Shown here piece after piece: positions 23,881-34,090 of a stretch of 60,000 nt of DNA. Source of the DNA: Nymphaea colorata (lineage: Eukaryota > Streptophyta > Magnoliopsida > Nymphaeales > Nymphaeaceae); contig NC_045146.1 of NCBI RefSeq assembly GCF_008831285.2, forward strand, positions 13,015,149-13,075,148, given 5' to 3'. The notes under the pieces are model-generated. The model was not told where the DNA came from. It made no database searches and worked only from the letters and a program-made list of their open reading frames with translations. Within the stretch, counting starts at the first letter, position 1, and each line of letters opens with the position of its first letter. The translations under genes were made by a program, and so were the position numbers.

Positions 23881-25585
23881 CCCTCTGTCTTCTTGGAATG
23901 GTCATATTCTTAAAGCTCAAAGTAAGTTTGAGTATTTGGAAACGGAGATTAGTCTCCTATCCTGGCAGGTTATGCCTAGTAACATGATTAAATTTCTTAG
24001 GGCCTACTCAGAATCTCAGCATAAGCCTTATTTAGTTTCTTGGAATGCTCTTATGTTTGCCTCACATGGAAGGTGGAGTTGGCCTTAGAAATATCAAAGA
24101 ATCTAGCACTGCATACCTTAGCCTTTTAGGCATGTGTGGCTTATCACTGATCAATGCCTGTTGTCCTCAAAAAGATCTGAATATCTATTCAGGAAGAGCA
24201 TATGGGATGCGAGAATTTCTAAATCTTGTTCTCCAATATGGAAAGATTAATAAGACGCTGAAGAAAGATCAGTAAAGAAGTTGTCTGACATGTTAAGGAT
24301 GGATCTGTAGCTCAGTTCTGGCTTGATCCTTGGAAGGGAGATGGGTTGATAAGCGTGGAAAATTTTGCAGGGGTAAGCTCTGATCTGAAAGGAGGCTGTT
24401 GTTATGTATGCTGATTACTTTCCTAGATGGGCAGGTATTGAGCCAGTGCTTTCCGGATGCAGAACTGCTTTGAATAGTGGTAACGATGAGTTGATTTGAA
24501 AGTCTGATCCTCCGCCAGTGATCATCAACGGAAATCAGATATGCCATGGGGTGGGGTCTAAAGAGCCTTCTATGAAGTGGAGAAAGTTTATTGGCTTCCC
24601 TAAACCAATTTCTAGAGGCTGTTGGTTTTCTTCTATAGCTGGCTTTGACAGGTTACCCGCAGAAGCTAGAATTGAGAGGATGGGATATGCACTGGCATCA
24701 AGATGCATTCTTTGCTAGTCTTGTACGGAAGATCAAAGTCACATGTTTTTTAAATGTCAATATGCTGATAATATATGGATATATGTAATGGGTTGGTATG
24801 GTATAAAACATTTTTTTGAGAACAGATTTATGTTCAGTATGGCCTTGAGAGTTCAATTCTGCTATAAAGAGCTGTGTGCATGCTGGATCATCAGTTTTAT
24901 GAAAGATCTTCTGATGACTTTGGGTTTTTCATAATCAGGCATTTCACCAGGGTGTTCGAAGGCAGCAAGTGTAGCTAAGACGGAAGTCTGGAATCTGATT
25001 TCTGAAATACTTCTGACTCATTCCAGGCCTGATGACGCTGATTTAGCAATTTACACTGTGGTTGATGACAATTATCTTCAGGCTTCAGCCTTTTCTGGAA
25101 AGCATCTACTTGTCCTGACTGGTTACTTGAAGTGGCTGCTACACAACCAAAAGGGGACAAGCTTTATGCTGGTATTATGTGGTTTCAGGGAAACGCAGTT
25201 TATGAGGAAGTATCTAAGATGTTTTCTTGGAGGCATCTGTTGAAGTGTCCTCTACTGAAACAGATCTTTGAGACTGGTTCTTCTAAACAACCCACTAAGA
25301 TTAGTTCCAATTGTAAACACTGGAAATGGTTCATTCGATCAAAGGTTGGAAGTGGTTTATTGCAACACCCTTCAAGAGAGGGCTGTCGGCAAGGCTCCAA
25401 TTGGCTTTCAGTCTATGATCAGCCCATTTTTGATGAGATCTTTAGGCTGATTGCTGGTCATAATTGAGATGATCAGCGTTATTTTGATCTTGTGATTTCT
25501 CTCTCTTGCACATATCTGTATTGATTCTTCTGTATTCTCTCATAAGTTCATTCAATACAAAAACGTTATTAATAGAAATCAAGTT

Positions 25586-26195
25586 TCAATTGAATTAGGA
25601 CATGGTCTTACGCACACACCCCATTAAACAAGGTTCCGGCCAGGGTCGGGCCCAGTCATGCCTGCGTTTTGAACCTACGTGAGACATCTATTCCCTTGGC
25701 AGAGAACGGGCGATGCAACAGTTTCTGTACTTGAAGATCCAAAGAGACATTGCCCCGTTTTCCTTTGTCAGATGCTTTACAGTATCAACTAAATTGTAAT
25801 GTATGTACCGTTTATAGGGGTGGAGGGAGCATTCTGGAGGGAGGATTTTTTTACATCAAACGGTCGAAGGAACTTATCCAAGTAAGGCCAAACTAAACCT
25901 GAATCCAAAAAATACATTACACAACTAAAAATTTTCATAATTTTTTTTTTTCAATTAATTGGGATGGGCCACGGCCTAGGTGGGTCCCTCCACCCTTCCC
26001 GTTTGCACTCCATAAGCATAGCGCCAATAAAAAACAACCGAGCTTTTACTGGCCCATCAGCTCTCCACAACTACACTATGCCCGTTAAAAGACAGGTTTT
26101 TCTACTTGAAACTCGTTACTCTCAATAGAGCCTAGGGCCTAGAACTACTTCACCAAGCGAAGAAAAAAGGTCCCCACAAAGACCGGTTTTGAACT
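25586..26195. other. Remnant of phytocyanin intron, left unit
   Basis: Non-coding sequence that parallels about 39855-40087 of the right unit, where it forms the 5' part of the phytocyanin intron (reading minus). Here it lies between the LINE 3' end and the broken exon 1. No open frame of interest. Confidence 0.65.
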
Positions 26196-26345
26196 CAGAT
26201 TGACGCCGGTGTAGAAGGTCCTCCGCGAACCCAGCCGCTTAAATCAGCGCTAGATCCCACAGTATGATTCTCTGATAAGGCACAAAAAATTAGGAAGCAG
26301 CAAAGGATCATCACGACAAACAAGAGTCGTCGTCGCCAGCTTCAT
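26196..26345 (-). pseudogene. Phytocyanin exon 1 remnant
   Basis: Minus-strand copy of exon 1 of the phytocyanin at 40253-40088. The start codon (26345-26343) is preserved and opens MK-LATTT in place of MKQATTT. Indels then shift the frame to a stop. About 20 bp are lost in the region coding the HTVGG..GWD segment, and the splice donor TTGA|GTGAGT has become TTGAGTTC. Exon 2 is absent from this unit: its expected position is occupied by the LINE. The locus cannot make a phytocyanin. Confidence 0.85.
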
Positions 26346-27548
26346 TTTCTTCGCAGGCTTCCGAGTCCAACTAAATAGACAAAAATGACTATTTTCATGA
26401 TGCTAAAACTTAGCCTTGTCAGAGGAGGATTGGATTTTGGGTTGCATTACCGAATCCAAAATGATTGGAATTTCGAATGAAGTGCTGCTTATATGCATGA
26501 AAGAATTTACGAAGGCAAGTGACGTCGGAAGTCACAAATACGCAAAAGATAAAGGAAGAAAATGGCTTTGAAGGAATCAGACGGATGAAAAAAAGCAAAC
26601 ACATTGCAAGGAAGCGTCTCTCATTTCAGCCAATTTTCAGAATCGGATTCGCATCGTGCTTGAATTTTCTGTTAATGATTAAAATCTTGTTGAGTTTACT
26701 TGACTGCCCATCTGCCGTTATTCGAGTGCCCCTTAAATTATTTTTCAACTCTCAATTGGCTTTTCAAATATGAAAAAGTTAACTCAAATGTAACTTATAG
26801 CAATGTGAAAGATAAATAATTAAATATGCAAATACATATATGTTTTACCTTTGCCGAAGTACAAACTAAATGTATTTATGGACTTTAGAAAACTATATAA
26901 TTTATGTGTTATTTTGGCTTTGTTTATAAATTGGAAGAAAAAAAGTTCTATTTCTCATTTTATTGTTGTTAAAATTACATAGCGTCGCATTGAGGTTAAA
27001 CAATAAGAAAATGTTTTCAGATTTTCTCTTAACAAAAATACTGACAGAACAAGTCCAGGACACTAAAATATTTATTGAAGGTCTTTTTGAAAACGCGCTA
27101 ATAAGTACAGGTTTCAAAATATTAAAATGCAAAAAATATAAGAACATATCAAAACTACAAAAACAAATACTAATAAATCTTCAAAACTGTATTCAATTTC
27201 ATAAGAACGTAAGATTTGCAGCTATACTTTTATATGATACTACATGCCAAACAACATTTATTTTATCTATTACTAAGTCATTTTAACTAGGAGCTACTTG
27301 TGCCTCTCGGCGCAAATATTCCCGTAAATTGAAGAAAAATAAGTACAAACTGAGGAGAGAATCAAGAAACTTCACGGGTAAAAATCTGAAAAGGAGATAT
27401 AATGTCAAGAACAAGAAATGACCAAGAAGCACAAAGAAGATGTGATGCTCCTACAAATCTACCGTCCCGTGTAAGATTTATCGCGTTAACTAATGAAACC
27501 TTGAGAATAGCTCGGCAAAAGCAACTCGAGCTTGACTGGACAGTTACA

Positions 27549-27761
27549 TGTTGAGCTCGAGCTCGACTCAATTAAGGTTCGACAAACTCATTTAAATAGA
27601 ATTGATATTCATCGTTACGTGTTGAGCTCGAGCTCAACTCGATTAAAGCTCGACAAACTAGTTTGAATAGAATTGATATTCATTGTTATGTGTTGAGCTC
27701 AAGTTCGACTCGAATAAGGCTCGACAAACTCGTAAACTTGTTTAATATATCGATTTGATTA
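27549..27761. repeat. 71-bp tandem repeat, about three copies
   Basis: The motif TGTTGAGCTC recurs at 27549, 27620 and 27691, exactly 71 bp apart. Each unit carries GAGCTCGAGCTCGACTC and CTCGACAAACT-like segments, with the third copy degenerate. A more distant piece with TGTTGAGTTCGAAC follows near 27809. Similar GAGCTCGA-rich sequence appears at 36330-36420 and 41940-42020, so this belongs to a dispersed family. Confidence 0.85.
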
Positions 27762-29324
27762 AAGTTCGACAAACTCGATTAAGGTTTGACCTCGAATCGG
27801 TAATTACGTGTTGAGTTCGAACTTAACTTGATTATTTAAACGAGTTGACTCATGAACTCGAGACCCATCAGACTCTTTAGCGTGTCGTTTTCTCCTCTTG
27901 AAGATTCATATTTCAGTTCGAACTTGGATGTGGGTTCACCATGATGTAGTCATATCCAAGAAATTCACATTTAAAGCGATTGGTCTTTTGGATCACCAGA
28001 AAGAACGTCGATCCATTTTCGGATTCTTCCAATTTGAAGGTTGATCCTTGGTATAGATACCATATAGATCATACTTACATAAGATATCGACACCATATTA
28101 CATTGTTAAAGGGTGTTTAATTAAATATATCTAATCAGATGCAGGTAGATGTGAGTTATTTTGAGCAATTGCTGGCACCAGTCTATAAAATCTGCATGAT
28201 TTATTCATTGGTATCTTCATAATTTTCTTCTAATATTCGTATATATCTATGTATTCCTTAAAATTTAGAACTTAAACTACCAGTGCGCTTTACAAATTTG
28301 TCACTTCGCTAGTAATCCGATCCATTTACGTCTGTGATCTCTGTTTTTTATTTTAATACAAGTAAAAAAAAAAAAAACACTAATAAGAAAACGACTAAGT
28401 AGGTTATATGTTAGCTTACATTTACAGCGATAAGCATGTCACGTATTAATGGGCCCACACTCGGATGTCCTTATCCAAAAGACACAGCCAATTGGACACG
28501 TATACTCTCTAAATTACGAGGTTACCCTTTTCTCATGAAGATATGGTTCTCAAGACGGATCCGAATTTTTTCTTCTTGCTTTCAGTTCTCGAGACGACGC
28601 TGGATAAATCCATGATCCAAATGAGTTTTTTGTTTTCCTTTTACTTTTTAACGATAACTTTTGGAGTAGCTGTAGTTGGAAATCCATTTTGAGTGCGACT
28701 ATCCTTCCAAAATAACGATTTGGGTCCAAATCTCGTTGTACTAAATCCATGGAAAAGGAATACATTAGTTTCCGAGGCCAAGAATTAGAAGGAGATCTAG
28801 AAAACTCCAGTCCAAATAAAACCATTTGATTTTCTTAACAATTCCAATCCACAAAGAACAAAAGAAGGTGGATCTTCGAATTTTGCAATACCTTATAGGT
28901 GGCGACGTAAATGGTTGAATTTGAGTCAGTTTCATCTTTTAGTGAATCCAATTTGGCGGACCTTTTGTGATTGGATTTGGATCTGAATTCAGACTTGAAT
29001 TATAAGCCCGATTTTTAATGCCAATTTCGGGTTAAACCAAGCATAAGGTCTGACGTTTATATGTAACTGGTTTCAGATCCTTATCAGGTTCTAGTAGAAC
29101 ATCAGACTAGGATATGGTTTGATTAATGAACCCGAATTTGACGAGTAACTGGATCTGAATTTCTTTATTAAGTCGGTCGAAATGGATTGCAAAATCGGAT
29201 CATATTTATGTTCGGGCTTTGTGGTACCCCGGTGGCGCTTTCGTTATTCCGTTGGAACGCAAGGCGTTTTAGTCCTGGCCTCATTCTTCCCACGCTCCCA
29301 CTAGGCCAAGCTACTCTTCCCGCT

Positions 29325-29332
29325 CATAAATA
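29325..29332 (+). promoter_or_regulatory. TATA-like element of MBL gene A
   Basis: CATAAATA inside CCGCTCATAAATACGGTTTT, 60 bp before the start codon. The identical 20-bp context is kept before MBL gene B while the surrounding sequence has diverged, which supports function. Confidence 0.45.
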
Positions 29333-29391
29333 CGGTTTTCTTTTTACGGCGGGGATTTCTAGCGGGAGTGGTGATCAGAGCAGAACTAAGA

Positions 29392-30171
29392 ATGGAGGTG
29401 GGAGCGGCGTCCTGCGGTGCTGTGGCCCGGAAGCCGTGGCTTTCGGCTATCGTACCGGCGAAAAGATCCCGGGAACTAGTCGTGAGGGCTGCCAGCCAGG
29501 TAAGGTCGGAACGTCGAGAGAGGCGGCCGCAGAATGTTGCCGGTGAATTCTACGTCGGTAAGGCTAGTTTTCCTCTTTTAAGGTCTATAGAAGCTACTTC
29601 GCGATGACATCGGTGATCTCTCTTGCTTGATCGCTCTCGTGTGTGTTTGTACATGTTTGTGCGTGGTGCTTTTTCTTTTCTGCGGAAAATCCAGAATCTT
29701 ATTGAATTTCACCCAGGGCTGCCAAAAGTTGGAAAATCTTATGCTGTAGGTGGCAAAAACAAGTTTTGGATAATATCCGGATAAGTTTGTTAGTTCAATG
29801 AATATTTGGACACATTGATTGGTGAAAATATGGAGCTGAAGGAAGGATGCATGTAGTGTATTACGAGTTATTTCTGAAATTCCGGGTTTTCTGGTTGCCG
29901 ACAACAAGGGCTCTGGATTTGTCCCGTGTTGACTTTGGGTCCAAACTTATTGAAGATAAATGATTTCGTCGCCTGGGAAACACGCAGTTCAAGAATCGTT
30001 TGGTCTACTGTGGTTTCTGAAAAGCATGGTTTGAACAAAGAGTACACCTGCAACCAGGTAGTCCGTCATCCGCGCTGGAACAATTCTTAGTTTTCTAAAT
30101 TTGCATCTTGCAAACTGGATATTTCAATTAGAATTTTTGTTAATAATAAATCCTCAAAATCATTCAATAGG

Positions 30172-30211
<40 letters not shown>

Positions 30212-33200
30212 AAAGTTACCGAACTAGTGTTGTGATAAAATTATGACGTTTTCAAAGTTTAATACAAGATAGAGAAAAGCCTTTTCGGGTAGAATCATGT
30301 CCCAAAATATTGTTTGGGGCTATGCTTCCATCTTATCTATGTTTACCTTGATTAAATGGTTTATCGATTTTTTCCTATGAATCAGCTTCTTCTATCAACT
30401 TTGTTTCTTAGATTGAGTCCAACTGGTTACGTTTATTTTTTTCTGAAATTTTGCAGACCACAAGTGCATAGATTGTGACACCTGCCGATGGATGGCTCCG
30501 GTAATCTACAATAGACAAATGTGCTCATATCAGTAATTTGTCTTCGTTTCTTCTGGATGGAACTTTTTCATCTTATCTTAAAATTGTTTTGCAGCAAGTT
30601 TTTGTTCAGATAGATGGGCAATCTGCAGTGTATAAACAACCGAGCTCAGAGGAAGAAAGACTAAATGCTCTTCAGGTTTTATTTATTCCCCAAAGTTCTA
30701 TATAAATCAGTGGTTAAATAACAATAGGTGTGTTGACTGGATTTCTTACAGTTCCATATGGACAGGCCTGCTGATGCTGGCATGTACGTAGATATGTTTT
30801 AGCTTTATGAAGTTATTGCTTTTGTATTATGAGAATTAGCAACCATGTCAACACATAGGAATGTGAAGGATTTGGATTTAAATGATCTAAGTATATGGGA
30901 AATTGGATGTGGCAGGACTCATGATGGCCAAAAAACCCAAATTTTCAAACCTACAATCTAACCATTTGCTGCCTCACAGACACAGGATTTGAAATTTAAC
31001 ACTGAATTATTAAAGGATACCTGTTCACAGATGAGGTCATCTTCTGCTTTATATTTGTCCTTCCAAGTATTGCGATTGAAATCAACTGCTCCTGTTCTAA
31101 TTTCATGTGTGGACTTTCTCTGCCTTAATCTCATGATACAGTGGTATCAAGGTTAGGCTGACAAAAACCGAAAACAGTCATGTCTTATCTACATTGCTTG
31201 CTCTCTGAGTATTATCTTTTTGGTTTCTAGATTTCAGTATAAGTGTGAGTTTTACATGGCACCACAAAAGATTGTAAAATTAGTTCTGTCATTATGAAAT
31301 ATTACGAGCTCTGGATTAAATCTCACATAGTAGTAATGTGGTCTAAGTTTCCCTCTTTCTTTGCTCACAGGCACTGCTTAGCTGTCCTACGAATTCAATT
31401 CATACTGAACATGCTCCGTCTGATATAATTGAGGCACAAAAAACATTCCCTCTTCCAATAAATGAGGAGAATCTTCCGGTAAAGTTTAACTTTTATGTGT
31501 TAATATTTAGAGTTCATGTCGTCAATCTGTTAGTCTATATTTCTAGCTATATACTATGTATGTTTTCTTCAGCATCGGTTGCTCTATGGATTTTCTGATA
31601 TCTGGTATCCTGCATTCTTTTGTGAGAACTAAAAGGAAAAAAATTGCAACTATACCCATGTTTTGCTATAAAATATTTATGAGGATTGAATTCCTTAATT
31701 CTTCCTTCCAGTCATTTTCATTTATCTATCAATTTTTCACAGGGCGTATATGATTGTGGTTATCATAGTGAAAGATCCTATGGAGCAACTTCATATTTGA
31801 TTGTTCACCCAAAAGGGAACATCCTTGTTGACAGGTAAAGTTAGGAACCAAAAGGATGATATTTTCAACCATTAATTTGAATGTCAATATTCATCCATAG
31901 CCAGCATATGGTACCACTGAAAACTAATGTAGAAGAGACTAGAGAGTCTGGGAATTAGCTGAAGGATCAAGATAGCAGTTGTATATGAAATCGGCCAGAA
32001 GGCCTGTCTTTATAGGATTTATGAAGCTAGACTGGGTTGGCAACTGACTCACTGCATAACAATTTTGCTGAAAAATGACCAAAAACCTTCGGTGTATTGG
32101 TCATTTCCAGTGTGATTCTAAAGTTGATGTGGTTCATCCTGCAGTCCGCGTTACACAGAGCGACTAGCATATAACATTGAGAAGCTTGGTGGAGCAAGAT
32201 ACATGTTCCTTAGTCACAAGTATGGCAATGTTCTTGTCCTTTCTGCTGCTGACTACTTTAAAACAAAGATTAAGATCTGAACTGACTGACTTTGAAAACC
32301 AGAGATGATGTGGCGGATCACAACAAGTGGTCAAGACGGTTGAAGTGCGACAGAATTCTGCATGCATCTGACGTAAGTGCCTTCCAACATTTTTAATTTC
32401 TTCATATATGTAGAATCAAGGAACTGTTCGAGGGTGGTCTCTAATGCCTTTATCCTGAATTAGTTGGTGTATGAGCACCAATTTTGCCACTGAGAGTGAC
32501 ATTCTTCTGCCCATTAACAACTTAATTTGGGTGCATATTTCCACCTTCAGTTTTGGTTGATTGCTGTCCAATTGAATTTTCCCCTAATTGTTGCCTGTTG
32601 ACATTTCAATCCAAACTAGGCAGAGCGGTTCTGTTTACTTTGCTTTACTTCTGTCATTTTGCACTCTATGTTTGACTTTGACTTGACCATGTTCCCTTCC
32701 AGATAGAAGTCTCAACTGCTGATGTAGAAATGCAGCTATATGGGGATGGCCCTTGGAGCATTGGTCCTGATTTTGACCTCGTACACACTCCTGGGCATTC
32801 TTGTGTAAGTAGTATCATCAATTTGTTGGTTGAAATTACATTGTTAAACTATCAGGTCTTGTTTGCGCCTCTCTTCCCTGCCCCTAACCTCCCTTTTTCT
32901 TGCTCTCTTTGGGTAAAGATTTTTTTTTTAAAAAAAATAACCGAATCTGAGTTAGTGGAGTAGTGACTCAAAACAAGATGAGCTAGGGATTACAACAGGT
33001 GCTGGGGAATATGATCGTTGTCTTCATGCATAATGGACAAACCTAGTATCTCAAACTCGCAAGTTGAGTTCAGCTCAAATATGTCGAAGTTCTAAATTTG
33101 TGTTGGTCATGCTCAATCACCTTTGCTGTTTAACAGTAAACACTGACCGCATGGAACTTCAGTGAAATGCTAGTGCTACTTTGTTTGTGCTAAGGCATAA

Positions 33201-34090
33201 ATATGAATGGACATGCATATGAACGATTTCAGAATTGGCATCAGTATCTTCCTTTTGCATGCATAAAAACCTGCTGAACCATAAAATATTGTGTGGTTGC
33301 ACTCAATTTTTGTATAACATATTAGGCTTTGCTAGATAATATCCATTTTGAAAGGTTTTGTATGTTGTAAAGAAATCAATTTGGGTGGCGGCAATTTCTG
33401 CAAATGAACTGCCTAAAAAATCTTACTGAACAGTGTATGAACCCATAAAACTTCTGTCTCGATCTCAGATATCTAGAAGTTCAGAAAATCATATTCATTC
33501 CTTTGAACCACATCATTAGGAAGCAGTGACCGAGTTTTTTTTTTCCCATAAAACATAATGCCAGGGCTCTGTCTGCTTGTTCTACAAACCACTAAAGGTT
33601 TTGTTTACTGGTGATCACCTTGCTCGCACGGCTGAATCAGAACTCAGCATCTTTGAGCAGTACAACAAAGATTCAGGTACGGAAGTTGCTATACTGTTGA
33701 CTCCTTTCCCATATGCCTTTTTTTTTTTTAATATATAATCTCTATGCTTTGGCAGTTGCTACACAATTGAGGAGCGTAAGTAAACTACTGGATTTGGACT
33801 TCAGGTGGATCTTACCAGGTAGCTTTTTTTTCTTTTTACTTGTATAGCATCAAAAATGAAATTTGTGCGAGCCAAACATTTTCAATTTTTCGCTGGAATT
33901 GTTTTGAGAGTTTGCGAAGTTGGATTTATTTTCCTAGGACTCTTCCACCAGGAGTTCGAGGTTGGTAGCCAGCTTTTTGCTAAGAACTTTTTGTCGTAGT
34001 GCAGGCCACGGAAGGCGAACAGAATTTCAAGACGTGCACGAAAAAAATTTGGTTCTTAGAGCCTTTCTGGATGGGAAGCAACACTCCTAG
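29392..34090 (+). CDS. Ferredoxin/metallo-beta-lactamase fold hydrolase, copy A
   Basis: Plant MBL-fold protein with an N-terminal ferredoxin-like domain, probably plastid-targeted; substrate unknown. Eleven exons: 29392-29557, 30457-30500, 30595-30675, 31371-31478, 31743-31834, 32145-32219, 32303-32372, 32703-32804, 33565-33676, 33756-33818, 34005-34090. All phases fit, giving 332 residues. A basic Ala-rich leader of about 40 residues precedes HKCIDCDTC; Cys59, 62, 65 and Cys102 (CP motif) fit a [4Fe-4S] site. MBL motifs follow: NILVD, LSHKDDVADH (His188, Asp190, Asp194, His195), HTPGH (His244), LFTGDH (Asp263), and ILPGHGR (His306). The spacing of the second motif differs from HxHxDH but is what I recall for plant and cyanobacterial relatives. 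Intron 1 carries a TA microsatellite. Paralogue of 43923-49041. Confidence 0.92.
30173..30207. repeat. TA microsatellite in MBL A intron 1
   Basis: About 35 bp of alternating TA following AATAGGTAA. Gene B has the same AATAGGTAA context at about 44709 without the TA run, so the expansion arose after duplication. Confidence 0.9.

Larger units (their letters stand above)
22720..25585 (+). mobile_element. Decayed L1-type LINE (reverse transcriptase and zinc-binding domain)
   Basis: Non-LTR retrotransposon remnant, plus strand, 5' truncated. Recognisable in order: the RT block KIDISKGYDHVKWNFLEA (from 22816), a GLRQSDPLSCFLFLIAMD block (about 22991-23045), FADDI at 23135-23149 with the two catalytic Asp, an LSSWNGHIL segment after 23882, GGVGLRNIKESSTAYLS (about 24070-24120), and a zf-RVT type region with WRKFIGFPKPISRG, GFDRLPAEARIERMG and CILC (about 24570-24720). 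Stops and frameshifts are frequent (the FADDI block is in a different frame from KIDIS), so it is dead. It carries a nested insertion at 23416-23880 and replaces phytocyanin exon 2 of this unit. The 5' and 3' borders are approximate. Confidence 0.85.
26346..29391. other. Intergenic spacer and MBL promoter, left unit
   Basis: Non-coding, largely alignable by eye with 40254-43922. It contains a 71-bp tandem repeat (27549-27761) and, near its right end, the conserved TATA-like site of the MBL gene. Open frames here (for example 26963-27286 plus and 28550-28825 minus) have no recognisable domain, and I saw no matching open frame in the other unit. Confidence 0.65.

Noticed and set aside
22816-24720. 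The LINE reverse transcriptase as a possible functional or domesticated gene
   Set aside because: Stops, frameshifts, a 28-bp internal duplication and a 465-bp nested insertion break it throughout.
27549-27880. The 71-bp repeats as a possible CRISPR-like or regulatory array
   Set aside because: Adjacent, spacer-less tandem copies in a plant nuclear context; ordinary tandem duplication explains them.
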